From Betaproteobacteria bacterium (GTDB lineage: Bacteria; Pseudomonadota; Gammaproteobacteria; Burkholderiales; Burkholderiaceae), in assembly GCA_009783065.1 (NCBI GenBank), contig WRHV01000005.1:1-64000 (forward strand): a DNA stretch of 64,000 nucleotides. The letters run 5' to 3'. A program made the translations under genes and the position numbers. Below the pieces are notes generated by a model. The model ran no database searches. It was given only the letters and a program-made list of their open reading frames with translations, and had not been told where the DNA came from. Positions 39,334 to 49,258 of this stretch are shown here, piece after piece; within the stretch, counting starts at the first letter, position 1, and each line of letters starts with the position of its first letter.

Positions 39334-40704
39334 TTAATTTCCCGCAATCGTCATATTCTCGATAAGAATGGAACCGGATTCCTTGCCGCCCCGGCTCAGG
39401 ACATCCGCGCCAACAGCGACAATCTGGGCAAACATCTCTTTCAGATTACCGGCAATAGTTATCTCCTGCACCGGATACTGGATCACACCGTTTTCGACCC
39501 AAAATCCGGATGCGCCGCGGGAATAATCTCCTGTAACATAATTCACGCCCTGCCCCATCAGGTCAGTCACAAGCAATCCCCTGTCCAGTTTTTTCAGCAT
39601 AGCCGCAAAATGATCCTCTTTCCTGGTTAGTGACGATGTCAAAAAGAGATTGTGCGCGCCGCCGGCATTGCCGGTTGTTTTCATGCCCAAACGCCGCGCA
39701 GAGTAAGAAGACAAAAAGTAGCCCTCAACAACCCCATCCTTCACGACATCCCGGCGTGCCGTTCTCACGCCTTCATCATCAAAAGGGGCGGAACCGGTTG
39801 CGCCTAAAATAAAAGGGTCTTCCAACAGGCTGATATGTTCCGGAAACACTTTCTTGCCAAGCGAATCCACCAGAAAACTGGATTTGCGGTACAACGCGCC
39901 GCCGGATACGGCATTGACAAAAGCGCCGACCAGTCCGGTAGCCAGCGGCGCCTCAAAAAGAACCGGACACCGCTGCGTTTCAATGCGGCGCGCATTTAAC
40001 CGTGCCAGCGCGCGTTCGGCAGCATATCGCCCGACCGATTCAGGATCATCCAGCTTTTCAGGATTGCGTGAGGTGGTATACCAGTAATCCTGCTGCATCT
40101 GCTCGCCTTTTCCCGCGATGGGCGCGACTGAAACAGCATGCCTCGTATAAGGGTAGCCGCCCAGGAATCCCTGCGTATCGGCTGTGATGAAATGGGAATG
40201 CTGAACGCTGACCGTCGCGCCTTCACTATTCGTAATGCGCTTGTCCACGGCAAAAGCCGCCGCCTCACAGCGCTCGGCAATTTTCACGGCCTCATCCGCC
40301 GTGATCCGCCAGGGATAATACAATTTCAGATCGCGCGGATGGCGTTCCAGCATCTCTTCGTCCGGCAATCCGGCGCTTTCGTCTTCGGCTGTAAAAGAAG
40401 CGATGTTATAAGCCGCTTCCACCGTTGAGCGCAATGAATTTCCAGAAAAATCAGACGATGTGGCATTACCGCGCCGACTGCCGATATAAACGGTTACGCC
40501 CACAGCCTTATCCTGATTTCTCTCGATTGTTTCAACGCTGCCTTTCCGCACGCTCACCGTCAGCCCATTGCCGTCGCTCACGCCGACAGCGGCTGATGTC
40601 GCGCCTTTTTCTCTGGCATAGCGCAATACATCGCTTGCTATCTGTTTCAACTGGTCCTGTGTATGGACGAAAACGGAATCATTCATGATCATTCTCTTTC
40701 TCAT
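39334..40704 (-). CDS. pmbA: Metalloprotease-related protein PmbA/TldE
   Basis: 456 residues (or 450 from ATG 40686, MNDSVFVHTQ, which has a better ribosome binding site). It is the TldE/PmbA partner of the TldD-TldE zinc protease that processes microcins and CcdA; TldE lacks the metal site. Typical segments are GVSDGNGLTVSVRKGSVETI, RNQDKAVGVTVYIGSRRGNA and SGFWVENGVIQYPVQEITIAGNL. tldD is outside the window. Divergent from darP with 65 bases between, as usual in betaproteobacteria. Confidence 0.95.
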   Translation of the reverse strand: MRKRMIMNDSVFVHTQDQLKQIASDVLRYAREKGATSAAVGVSDGNGLTVSVRKGSVETIERNQDKAVGVTVYIGSRRGNATSSDFSGNSLRSTVEAAYNIASFTAEDESAGLPDEEMLERHPRDLKLYYPWRITADEAVKIAERCEAAAFAVDKRITNSEGATVSVQHSHFITADTQGFLGGYPYTRHAVSVAPIAGKGEQMQQDYWYTTSRNPEKLDDPESVGRYAAERALARLNARRIETQRCPVLFEAPLATGLVGAFVNAVSGGALYRKSSFLVDSLGKKVFPEHISLLEDPFILGATGSAPFDDEGVRTARRDVVKDGVVEGYFLSSYSARRLGMKTTGNAGGAHNLFLTSSLTRKEDHFAAMLKKLDRGLLVTDLMGQGVNYVTGDYSRGASGFWVENGVIQYPVQEITIAGNLKEMFAQIVAVGADVLSRGGKESGSILIENMTIAGN

Positions 40705-40769
40705 GACAAGTCAAGGCTGTTATGATAACAGCCAATTCAAAATGATTTGTGCGCTTTCACAGAACGTCT

Positions 40770-41354
40770 ATGCCTAATTCAAACCGCGGTTCAACCGGCT
40801 TTCAATCCGCCGAATTCGATCAGGAATACGATAAGCCATCCAAATCACAGCGTAAGCGCGACATGACGGCGCTGCAAAAGCTGGGGCAACTGCTTGGCGA
40901 TGCCCCAGCTGACCGTGTTAAACGTATCCCGCTTCCCGAAAATCTCAAAACAGCGATTGAAGAATACCGGAAAATAAAAAGTCACGAGGGCCGGCGGCGA
41001 CAACTCCAGTTCATCGGAAAAATCATGCGCAGTTTGGATGAAACCAATGTCGCCGCCATTAATAACGCCATCGAAAGCTGGCGCGGGCAATCCAAGGCGG
41101 AAACGGCTGCCATGCACCTGCTTGAACGGCAACGGGAAAAACTTTTAACGCAGGATTCAGCCTTAACCGAATTGCTGGCACAATATCCGCAAACTGATGT
41201 TCCACATTTGCGTAACCTGATACGCAATGCGCGAAAAGAACAGGCCGAAGGCAAACCGCCCAAAGCCTACAGGGAGATTTTCCAGATTCTCAAAGCATTG
41301 CACGCCGGAATTTCCGGCCAGACAGAACCGATGGAGGAAAACGACGATGAATAA
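40770..41354 (+). CDS. darP: Ribosome biogenesis factor DarP (YjgA, DUF615)
   Basis: 194 residues from ATG 40770 (MPNSNRGSTGF). The KPSKSQRKRDMTALQKLGQ and IKSHEGRRRQLQFIGKIMR segments are characteristic of the family, which assists late 50S subunit assembly. Its stop codon overlaps the start of mog, so the two are translationally coupled. Confidence 0.94.
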   Translation: MPNSNRGSTGFQSAEFDQEYDKPSKSQRKRDMTALQKLGQLLGDAPADRVKRIPLPENLKTAIEEYRKIKSHEGRRRQLQFIGKIMRSLDETNVAAINNAIESWRGQSKAETAAMHLLERQREKLLTQDSALTELLAQYPQTDVPHLRNLIRNARKEQAEGKPPKAYREIFQILKALHAGISGQTEPMEENDDE

Positions 41355-41946
41355 TTCCGACAGCATCATTATCGGACTGGTATCCATTTCAGACCGGGCT
41401 TACGATGGCACTTACGTGGATAAGGGCATTCCAGCCTTAACCGAATGGCTTTCATCTGCCATCACCAGCCCGTACTGGTTTGAAACCCGCCAGATTCCCG
41501 ACGAAAAAGAACAGATCGAAAAAACCCTGCTTGAGCTGGCCGAAGAAGAGCGGTGTTCGCTGATCTTCACCACAGGCGGCACCGGTCCGGGACGCCGCGA
41601 TATCACGCCGGAAGCGACTCTGGCTATCGGTACCAAAGAATTGCCTGGATTGGCAGAACAAATGCGCCGGATCAGTCTGCATTTCGTCCCAACTGCGGTA
41701 TTATCAAGGCAGGTGGCAGTCATTCGTGAAGACCCGGATCATGCAACCCTGATTTTGAACCTGCCTGGGCGGCCTGAAGCCATACGGCAGATACTGGAAG
41801 GGGTGCGGGATCCCGATGGCACGCTGCGCATGCCAGGTATTTTTACCGCCATACCGGACTGTATTGATTTGATCGGCGGGCCGCGCATCGAAACCAATGA
41901 CGCCATATCCAGGGCTTGGCGGCCCGATACCGCTAAAAACACCTGA
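41347..41946 (+). CDS. mog: Molybdopterin adenylyltransferase
   Basis: 199 residues from ATG 41347 (MNNSDSIIIGLVSISDRAYD), overlapping the end of darP by eight bases with GGAGG upstream. TTGGTGPGRRDITPEAT is the MPT-binding loop of MogA/MoaB proteins. The enzyme adenylylates molybdopterin before metal insertion. No other molybdenum cofactor gene is in the window. Confidence 0.94.
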   Translation: MNNSDSIIIGLVSISDRAYDGTYVDKGIPALTEWLSSAITSPYWFETRQIPDEKEQIEKTLLELAEEERCSLIFTTGGTGPGRRDITPEATLAIGTKELPGLAEQMRRISLHFVPTAVLSRQVAVIREDPDHATLILNLPGRPEAIRQILEGVRDPDGTLRMPGIFTAIPDCIDLIGGPRIETNDAISRAWRPDTAKNT

Positions 41947-41951
41947 ACCGG

Positions 41952-41976
41952 CTCTTCGCTATTTTGCAGCGAAGAG
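41952..41976. other. Hairpin between mog and the esterase gene
   Basis: CTCTTCGCT and AGCGAAGAG form a perfect 9-bp stem with a 7-base loop. No T-run follows, so termination is doubtful; it may modulate read-through or mRNA stability. Confidence 0.4.
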
Positions 41977-42008
41977 GATTTGAAAAACCGATAACCAAAG
42001 AGAAAAAA

Positions 42009-42683
42009 ATGAGTACACTTAGACTGGATTACGATCAGGTTGATACCGGCAGTGATCCCAAAATTTCCATTATCTGGATGCACGGCTTGGGAGACCACGG
42101 CTCCAGTTTTGTTCCATTGGTTCAGCATTTTGATCTTTCCGGCTGTCCGCCAATCCGTTTTATTTTCCCCCATGCGCCGGAACGGCCCATCACCGTGAAC
42201 ACGGGCTATGAAATGCGCGCCTGGTTTGACATCTATGGCGGATTTGACGTCTCTGATGCGGAAGATACCGAAGGCGTCAAGGAATCCCAGCAACTAATCA
42301 CACAACTCATCCATCAGGAAAAAGAGCGTGGCGTTCCTACCGATAAAATTATCCTTGCCGGCTTCTCGCAGGGATGCGCTATGGCGCTTTACACGGCACT
42401 GTGCAGCCCGGAAAAAATGGGAGGCGTTATCGGCCTTTCCGGATACATCCCGCTAATCAACCAGTTTCCGGATGACCGCAATCCGGCAAACCAGGATACC
42501 CCGATTTTCCTGGGGCACGGCACCTATGACGAAGTGGTGCCTTTTAGCCGCGCCGAAGACGCCAGAATGCTGCTTGATAAGCTCCATTACAATGTGGAAT
42601 GGCATGCGTATCCGATTACCCATACCTTATCGCTTGAAGAATTGAATGACATCAGCGCCTGGCTCCGCCAGCTTCTGGCCTGA
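42009..42683 (+). CDS. Carboxylesterase/phospholipase family hydrolase
   Basis: 224 residues from ATG 42009 (MSTLRLDYDQVDTGSDPKIS). The oxyanion region MHGLGDHGSSF, the nucleophile elbow GFSQGCAMAL, the acid GTYDEVVP and the His in YPITHTLSLEEL identify the short-chain esterase/acyl-protein thioesterase family. No signal peptide. Follows mog by 62 bases across a hairpin. Confidence 0.92.
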   Translation: MSTLRLDYDQVDTGSDPKISIIWMHGLGDHGSSFVPLVQHFDLSGCPPIRFIFPHAPERPITVNTGYEMRAWFDIYGGFDVSDAEDTEGVKESQQLITQLIHQEKERGVPTDKIILAGFSQGCAMALYTALCSPEKMGGVIGLSGYIPLINQFPDDRNPANQDTPIFLGHGTYDEVVPFSRAEDARMLLDKLHYNVEWHAYPITHTLSLEELNDISAWLRQLLA

Positions 42684-42702
42684 AAAATATCCTCTCTAGC
42701 AA

Positions 42703-42739
42703 GAAAACCGCTGCCCTTGAAGAAAAGGCAGCGGTTTTC
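42703..42739. terminator. Bidirectional terminator between convergent genes
   Basis: GAAAACCGCTGCC and GGCAGCGGTTTTC form a perfect 13-bp stem around an 11-base loop, with A-runs before and T-runs after, so it can work on both strands. It separates the esterase gene (plus) from yaeQ (minus). Confidence 0.9.
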
Positions 42740-42743
42740 ACTT

Positions 42744-43295
42744 TCAGGAATCGCCATCCCGTACCCGGCAAGCAAGCAGATCCATATGAACGGTTTCATC
42801 GTTCGCCGTCAGGTACAACTGCCCTTCCTGGATCGAACACACTATCCGCATGGAACGCGCCGCCATCTCCGAAAGCGCCTGCGTCACGGAAACCGGAAAA
42901 ATCGTGACCGTGAGGTTCCTGAGTTTTGCCAGCGCCTTTTCGGTCTTTTGCCACCACTGGAGGGCTTGACGCCCGTAAGCATACACAACCACATGATCAG
43001 CACGGCCCGCAGCCTGTGCGAGACGCCGCGCATCTGGCAGGCCGGCTTCTATCCAGAGCCGGGTCTGTCCGGTCATGTCCTTTAGCCACAAATCCGGCTC
43101 CCCCGTTTCAGAAAGCCCCTTCGTTAATTTCAGTTGCGCGTCAGCATGAAGCAAAAACGCAACCAGCCTCACCATCATGCGCTCGCTGGTCTCGGAAGGA
43201 TGCCGCGCCAGCGTCAGCGCATAATGCTGGTAATGGTGACGATCAATATCTGAAAGATCGATAGCCGCCTTAAAAATGGTTGCTGCCAACGCCAT
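42744..43295 (-). CDS. yaeQ: YaeQ family protein
   Basis: 183 residues, usual length. The start MALAATIFKAAIDLSDIDRH, the LARHPSETSERMMVRLVAFL segment and GEPDLWLKDMTGQTRLWIEA are characteristic. The fold is related to PD-(D/E)XK nucleases but the catalytic set is incomplete and the cellular role is unsettled. It stands alone behind the peptide transporter operon. Confidence 0.94.
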   Translation of the reverse strand: MALAATIFKAAIDLSDIDRHHYQHYALTLARHPSETSERMMVRLVAFLLHADAQLKLTKGLSETGEPDLWLKDMTGQTRLWIEAGLPDARRLAQAAGRADHVVVYAYGRQALQWWQKTEKALAKLRNLTVTIFPVSVTQALSEMAARSMRIVCSIQEGQLYLTANDETVHMDLLACRVRDGDS

Positions 43296-43332
43296 CTCTT
43301 TTATAACCTTTCAGAACAATAACACCCTGCCA

Positions 43333-45030
43333 TCAAAAATGGCGGCCTTTGGGAATCGCTTCCAGCAGCGTTCGGGTATAGGGATGCTTCGGATAAAGAT
43401 AAATCTCGTCAGAATCCGCCATCTCGACAACTTCACCGTGTTGCATCACCATCACCTGGTCCGCCATATATTTGACGACAGAAAGATCGTGTGAAATAAA
43501 AAGATAGCTGATGCCGAACTCATCCTGCAAATCCTGGAGCAAATTGAGAATCTGTGCCTGCACGGACACATCCAGCGCCGAAACGGACTCGTCGCACACC
43601 AATACTTCCGGCTGCAATGTCAGACAGCGTGCAATAGCGATTCGCTGGCGCTGTCCACCTGAAAATTCATGCGGATACCGGTAAAAAGCTGTTTCGGGCA
43701 ACCCCACTCGCTTAAGCCACTGCAACGCCCCCGCCATCCGTTCCCGATCATCCGAACCGATCCCGTGGATTCGCATTGGCTCCATCAAAATCTGCCCAAC
43801 CGTAAAACGCGGATTCAACGAGGCAAACGGATTCTGGAAAACAATCTGGATACGCCGCTTGTAGGCAAAAAACGCCGCTTCAGACAGGGCAAACAAATCC
43901 TTTCCGTCAAAAAAAGCCTGCCCTCCTGTCGGTTCATGCAAACGCAGCAAAGTAAGACCCATTGTCGTCTTGCCTGATCCGGATTCGCCAACCACACCCA
44001 GCGTCTTGCCCTTCGGCAAGGCAAAAGACACCTCTTTTACCGCCGGAAACGCTTTCCGGCCAAAGAATCCCTCGCGGCTGAAAAAATGCTTGCTCAAATG
44101 CCTAACCTCCAGCAGGATCTGGTCATTTTCAGCATAACCGCGCACTCTCTGGCGGCTCATCTCTTCGCGATCATTTTCCGGATGCAGAATATCTTCAATC
44201 ACAGGCAAATGCCAGGGCCGCGCGTCTAAAGTGGGCCGGCACGCCAAAAGCGCCGTCGTATACGGATGAGCCGGGTGCAGAAAAACCTGTTCGGTACTCC
44301 CCGTTTCCTGGATTTCTCCATGCCGCATCACGATCACCTGATCCGCTATCTCCGATACCAGTTGCAAATCATGCGTAATAAAAAGCACAGACATATGATG
44401 CCTTTGCTGTAGTGTCCGGATCAAGTCGATAATCTGCTTCTGGATAGTCACATCCAGCGCCGTAGTCGGCTCATCGGCAATCAGCAATTTGGGATCACAG
44501 GCGATTGCCATGGCAATCATCACGCGCTGCTGCTGCCCGCCGGAAAGCTGATGGGGGTAAGCGTCTATCCGCATCCGGGGATCGGCAATCCCGACTTCAT
44601 CTAAAAGCTCAATCGCCCGTTTTCGGGCCTGCTTCGCATCCAGGCCTCTATGAACACGGAGCATCTCGGCAATCTGAAATCCGACCGTGAAAACCGGGTT
44701 CAGTGAAGACATCGGTTCCTGAAAAATCATGGAAATACCGGTTCCGCACAGCCTGCGGCGCTCCCGGATGGACATACCCAACAAATCCATGTCATCGAAA
44801 ATAATACGGGCATCCTCATTAATCAGCGCCGTCTCCGGCGGCAAAAGCCCCATGACGGCCAAACCGCTGACCGACTTGCCGCTTCCGGACTCTCCGACTA
44901 ACGCAACCGTTTGATTGCGGGGAATATCAAATGAAATACGTTTCACCGCCTCAAACGTCGTCTGCCGGTCAACACGGAACCGAACCTGAAGGTTTTTCAC
45001 CTGTAAAAGAGGCGTGCTGTTTGCTTCCAT
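43333..45030 (-). CDS. Peptide ABC transporter, fused double ATP-binding subunit
   Basis: 565 residues with two ABC domains in one chain (YejF/DppDF fusion type). Walker A is [11 protein letters not shown] in the first half and [11 protein letters not shown] in the second; signatures are LSGGQQQR and FSGGQRQR. It powers the permeases encoded just upstream, whose stop overlaps its start (TAATG). Substrate is most likely oligopeptides. Confidence 0.92.
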   Translation of the reverse strand: MEANSTPLLQVKNLQVRFRVDRQTTFEAVKRISFDIPRNQTVALVGESGSGKSVSGLAVMGLLPPETALINEDARIIFDDMDLLGMSIRERRRLCGTGISMIFQEPMSSLNPVFTVGFQIAEMLRVHRGLDAKQARKRAIELLDEVGIADPRMRIDAYPHQLSGGQQQRVMIAMAIACDPKLLIADEPTTALDVTIQKQIIDLIRTLQQRHHMSVLFITHDLQLVSEIADQVIVMRHGEIQETGSTEQVFLHPAHPYTTALLACRPTLDARPWHLPVIEDILHPENDREEMSRQRVRGYAENDQILLEVRHLSKHFFSREGFFGRKAFPAVKEVSFALPKGKTLGVVGESGSGKTTMGLTLLRLHEPTGGQAFFDGKDLFALSEAAFFAYKRRIQIVFQNPFASLNPRFTVGQILMEPMRIHGIGSDDRERMAGALQWLKRVGLPETAFYRYPHEFSGGQRQRIAIARCLTLQPEVLVCDESVSALDVSVQAQILNLLQDLQDEFGISYLFISHDLSVVKYMADQVMVMQHGEVVEMADSDEIYLYPKHPYTRTLLEAIPKGRHF

Positions 45031-46151
45031 TACGACTCCTTTAACCTGGGATCAAGCGCATCACGCAAGCCATCCGTAAATAACGAAAAGGCCGTCACTA
45101 AAACCGCCATCGCCAGCGTCGCTGCCGTCAGTTGCCACCACTTGCCCAGGATAAGCTCATTTTGCGCTTCATTTAGCATGCTGCCCCATGAAACAACACC
45201 AACCGGCACGCCGAACCCCAGAAAACTCAGAATCACTTCCGATTTGATAAAACCGACAACCAGAATCGACATCTGAACCAGCGGAATGTGGCTGACATTC
45301 GGAAAAATATGTGAAAACATGCGCCGCCAATGGGAAGCGCCAATCGTGCTTGCCGCCATCACATATTCCCGCTCCTTGTGCCGCATATACTCCGCCCTGA
45401 CCAGCCTGAAAACACCTGTCCAGCCTGTCAATCCCAAAATCAGAATAATGGTGACAATCCCCTTCTTTTGCAGGACGGCTGCGACAGCCAGAATCAAAAG
45501 CAAATAGGGAATGGATGTAAAAATGCTGTAAAACCAGTTGAAAAAATCATCAATCCTGCCGCCGAAATAACCTGCAAATGCACCCAGCACCGTTCCAATA
45601 AAGGTTGCGACAAAAGCGGCGACCAGCCCGACAATAATGGAGGTTTCCCCGCCTTTGATTGTTTTCTTGATAATGTCATGCCCCCATTTATCCGCACCAA
45701 ACGGCAGCGTCGCCTTTCGCTCAACCCCGCTTGCCACACCACCATCCTTCATGGCCGAGCGGATTTCCGCCAGCTCTTTTTCTAACGGATCAGGGATGCC
45801 ATAATCATTCATGACAGGGACTTGCGGCTGATTAGCCATCTCGGATCGCAACTGCCGGATAATATCGCGCAAGGGATCAACCGGATTTTCCGGAGGAATA
45901 TCCCGCAGTTTTGATTCCGGCAACATCGGAACGCCTAAAGACGGACTTAAACCAACAAACGCAGGCGGCGCATAATTAACCCCGACCTCATCCGCCCAAT
46001 CTGACGCGACAAGACCGGTGGCTGACAAAACAAGCATCACCATAAACAGCCCGACAATAACGAGCGAAACGAGCGATACATAATCCGAACGCAGGCGTTT
46101 ATACGCCATACTCCACAGCCCTGACGACACCGGCATACGTGCATTCGTCAT
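45030..46151 (-). CDS. Peptide ABC transporter permease (YejE/OppC type)
   Basis: 373 residues. A first membrane helix (about 28-50), an unusually long extracytoplasmic stretch rich in Pro and charged residues (about 70-140), and then the BPD-type transmembrane domain with GASHWRRMFSHIFPNVSHI as the EAA loop. Partner of the permease gene three bases upstream. Confidence 0.9.
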   Translation of the reverse strand: MTNARMPVSSGLWSMAYKRLRSDYVSLVSLVIVGLFMVMLVLSATGLVASDWADEVGVNYAPPAFVGLSPSLGVPMLPESKLRDIPPENPVDPLRDIIRQLRSEMANQPQVPVMNDYGIPDPLEKELAEIRSAMKDGGVASGVERKATLPFGADKWGHDIIKKTIKGGETSIIVGLVAAFVATFIGTVLGAFAGYFGGRIDDFFNWFYSIFTSIPYLLLILAVAAVLQKKGIVTIILILGLTGWTGVFRLVRAEYMRHKEREYVMAASTIGASHWRRMFSHIFPNVSHIPLVQMSILVVGFIKSEVILSFLGFGVPVGVVSWGSMLNEAQNELILGKWWQLTAATLAMAVLVTAFSLFTDGLRDALDPRLKES

Positions 46152-46154
46152 TGA

Positions 46155-47093
46155 TCACCTCAACTGGACACGCGGATCGACCACCTGGTAAAGCAAGTCA
46201 GCCAGCAAATTAAAAAGCATCGTTGCCGCCGCCACCAGCACGGTAATGGCCTTAATGACCGGAAAATCGCTTCTCTCCACGGACATGATCACCTCCCGTC
46301 CAATCCCGGGAATCGAAAAGAAACGTTCAACCAGGAAAGCGCCGATCAGCAATGCGGGCAAATTGGACATCACATACGTGATAATTGGAATAGCGGCATT
46401 GCGCAGCACATGCACCCACATGACGCGCCCTTCGCTCAACCCTTTTGCCCGCGCTGTCCGGACATAATCCTGACCAATCTCATCCAGCATAAAAGTTCTA
46501 AAAAGCCGCAAGTTAGGCGCCAGGCTAACTACCAGGAGAATAATGATCGGCAAGAGCGCATAATGAAACAGATTCTGCGACAGGCTATCGCCCCAGCCCT
46601 GGACGGGAAAAAGACCTAGTTTATAGGCAAGCCCATACTGAAACACGATGATGTAAACCAGAATGCTGATCGACATGCCGACTGTGCAGGCCATCATGAT
46701 CATACGGTCCGTCAAAGACCCGCGAACATAGGCAACAACCAGCGCCAGACCAATGGCAATCGTGGTTTCCAGTATCGTCAGCGGAATCAGGAGGGTTAAA
46801 GAAGGGCCCAGTCGCGTGATGATAATCCGTGAAACCGGTTCACCCGTGCTCCAGCTATTGCCGAAATCAAAGGTAATGACCTGTTTGACAAAAATCCAGA
46901 GCTGGACAAAGTAAGGCTCATCAAGACCCAACTGCTTACGGATATTGGCGATCTGCTCCGGATTCGATATTTTCCCGGCCAGAATATAGGCGGGATCACC
47001 CCCAACCCAGTTAAACAGGATAAATACCAGCAACAGCACCCCAAGCATCGTCGGGATCATTTGCCACAATCGGCGCATCAGGTAAGCGGACAT
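46155..47093 (-). CDS. Peptide ABC transporter permease (YejB/OppB type)
   Basis: 312 residues, six predicted helices. The start MSAYLMRRLWQMIPTMLGVL and the EAA-type loop RTARAKGLSEGRVMWVHVLR are typical of OppB/DppB permeases. Second permease of the heterodimeric channel, between the M3 peptidase and OppC-type genes. Confidence 0.92.
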   Translation of the reverse strand: MSAYLMRRLWQMIPTMLGVLLLVFILFNWVGGDPAYILAGKISNPEQIANIRKQLGLDEPYFVQLWIFVKQVITFDFGNSWSTGEPVSRIIITRLGPSLTLLIPLTILETTIAIGLALVVAYVRGSLTDRMIMMACTVGMSISILVYIIVFQYGLAYKLGLFPVQGWGDSLSQNLFHYALLPIIILLVVSLAPNLRLFRTFMLDEIGQDYVRTARAKGLSEGRVMWVHVLRNAAIPIITYVMSNLPALLIGAFLVERFFSIPGIGREVIMSVERSDFPVIKAITVLVAAATMLFNLLADLLYQVVDPRVQLR

Positions 47094-47130
47094 CGGTTTC
47101 TCTGCTATTTTCCTTCAACCCATCAAAACA

Positions 47131-49161
47131 TCACTCTTTCACACTCCCGGCAATTTTCCGGTAAAACGCTCTGTTATCAGGCGCGCGCCCCAAAAATGCA
47201 CGTACCAGCTCATCAGCCGGAGCTTCTCCTCCGCGCTCTAAAATAGCCTGCCGGTACCGCATGCCGACCTGCGGGTTCATCAAATTATCGCCAAACTGCG
47301 ACAGCATATCCACCGCCAGGACTTCAGACCACAAATAGCTGTAATAACCGGCAGCATACCCGCTGACGATATGGTTAAACTGCCCGGGAAACTGGGTGCC
47401 TTTTATATAGCCCAACGGCGTTTTGCCTTCCATCGTCTCCCACAGGGTCATCGCATTTTTCTCAGGCCCGCTGTAAAGCGCCATATCATATCGGGCATAT
47501 AACAGCTGGCGCGCATAGAACATCCCCTTGCCATACTTTCTTGCCTGGTTGATCCGCTTCAGCAAACCGTCATCCACCGCCGGACAAGGTAGAGAACAAT
47601 AATTCGGCAACAAGGCGATAGGCTCTTTCGCATGAGCCCACTCCTCGAACATCTGCGAAGGCGCTTCGACAAAATCCCGTTCCACACTTGTGCCGGAATG
47701 CGTCACGTATCGGGTCCTTGAAAGCGCGCCATGCAACACATGACCAAACTCATGCAGCAACGTCTCCAATTCGCCGCTATCCAACCCAACCCGGTTGAAA
47801 TTAGTCACCAGCACGGAAATAGGCGTGCGACCTTCCAATGTGCTTCCTCCCCTCACTGGAAATGCGGCGGCGTGGCCATACTTGCCTTCGCGTGGAAACA
47901 AATCCAGATAGACGCCGCTCAAGCGTTGCCGGGTACGGCTATCATATACATCAAAATACGCCACATCTTCATGCCAGACCGGCACATCCGCTTTCTTGAA
48001 TTCGATGCCATACAGCGTTTCGGATATGCCCAGCGCCCAGCGGACAGCCGCATCTGTCGGGAAATAACGGCGCAACGCGTTCTGATCCACATCGAAACGG
48101 GCTTTTTTCACCTTCTCCTGCCAATAAGACACATCCCAACGCTCGATCGAAGCCTCATCCGGCGATATACCCAGCGAATGCGCCTTAAACTGGCGAAGAT
48201 CTTCCAGTTCCTTTATTTCAGCCGCTTTGACGGTTTTTTGAATCTCATCCAGGAAATTTTCGACAATACCCGGTTTTCTTGCCATGCGCCGCCGCAATTT
48301 ATAATCGGCATAACTGCGGTAACCTGCCAGCACAGCCATCTCATGGCGCAATGTAATGGCCTCTTGCAGCAATTCCAGATTCTGGGGTGTTCCCCGATTC
48401 AGGAATTCAAACTGGTATTGCCGCCTCGCTTCCCTGTCATCCGCATACCGCATGAACGGGACATAGACGGGATAGGAAAAATCCAGCAGAAAATTGCCGG
48501 CAGCATCCCGCTTGAGCCCGGCAAGATAATCTTCAGGCAATCCCCGCATCTGTTCAGGCGTCAAAACCACACGGGTTTTGTTGTCCCGGATATTGCGGGA
48601 AAACGCCTGCGCAATAGCATCCAGCCGTTTTCTGATTTCCCGCATCCGCGCCCTCTTTTGAGGAATCAAAGAAATGCCGGCATCTTCAAAATCATTGAGA
48701 ATATCCTTGCGCAGTTTTCTCTCCACGTTATCCGTCGTGCGGGAAACCCGGACATTCGCATACAGCTTTTCATTCAAGTACAAATCTGTATTGAATGCCC
48801 GTATTTGGGTATCACAGGCTTCCGCACCGGCACGGACACCTTCATCCGGCGAAACCTGGCTCAGCAAATACACGGGGCCATGCACATCATCCATTGCAAT
48901 CTGCAGGCGATTCCACCCTTGAATAAACCGGATAGACCCCTCCGGCGTATAAGCCTGGATAGCTTCAAGCTGACCGACACGCTGTTTCCAGTCAAGAAGC
49001 CCCTGCCTGCATAGGGCAGTTACCTCATCTGCCCCTATAACAGGAACGGTCGCCCGCGCGGGTTCCGCATGAGCCGGTTTCATGAGGATAACCGGCAATA
49101 TCAGCAAGGCAGCCAAAGAAAAACGCATCATGAGAGGAACCGGCATTTTCATTTTCATCAT
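47131..49161 (-). CDS. Exported M3-family oligopeptidase (thimet/PepF-like)
   Basis: 676 residues from ATG 49161; the open frame can start three codons earlier at a TTG. The zinc motif is in ETLLHEFGHVLHGAL. Unlike most M3 peptidases, it begins with a Met/Lys-rich stretch and a hydrophobic signal peptide ending KPAHA-EPA, so it is predicted to be periplasmic. It lies inside the peptide transporter operon between the binding protein and permease genes, suggesting that it cuts peptides before uptake. Confidence 0.88.
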   Translation of the reverse strand: MMKMKMPVPLMMRFSLAALLILPVILMKPAHAEPARATVPVIGADEVTALCRQGLLDWKQRVGQLEAIQAYTPEGSIRFIQGWNRLQIAMDDVHGPVYLLSQVSPDEGVRAGAEACDTQIRAFNTDLYLNEKLYANVRVSRTTDNVERKLRKDILNDFEDAGISLIPQKRARMREIRKRLDAIAQAFSRNIRDNKTRVVLTPEQMRGLPEDYLAGLKRDAAGNFLLDFSYPVYVPFMRYADDREARRQYQFEFLNRGTPQNLELLQEAITLRHEMAVLAGYRSYADYKLRRRMARKPGIVENFLDEIQKTVKAAEIKELEDLRQFKAHSLGISPDEASIERWDVSYWQEKVKKARFDVDQNALRRYFPTDAAVRWALGISETLYGIEFKKADVPVWHEDVAYFDVYDSRTRQRLSGVYLDLFPREGKYGHAAAFPVRGGSTLEGRTPISVLVTNFNRVGLDSGELETLLHEFGHVLHGALSRTRYVTHSGTSVERDFVEAPSQMFEEWAHAKEPIALLPNYCSLPCPAVDDGLLKRINQARKYGKGMFYARQLLYARYDMALYSGPEKNAMTLWETMEGKTPLGYIKGTQFPGQFNHIVSGYAAGYYSYLWSEVLAVDMLSQFGDNLMNPQVGMRYRQAILERGGEAPADELVRAFLGRAPDNRAFYRKIAGSVKE

Positions 49162-49258
49162 GTTATCCAATTATCGGGGTTTTATTTCAGACAACCGATT
49201 GTAAAGGCAAACCTTCCGATTGCGTTTAAGTCAGGCCAAAACGCCGTTATGTTCATAC

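Noticed and set aside
47731..49014. 427-codon open frame antisense to the M3 peptidase gene
   Set aside because: His/Gln/Ile-rich shadow translation with no family features; the peptidase on the other strand has an intact active site and signal peptide.
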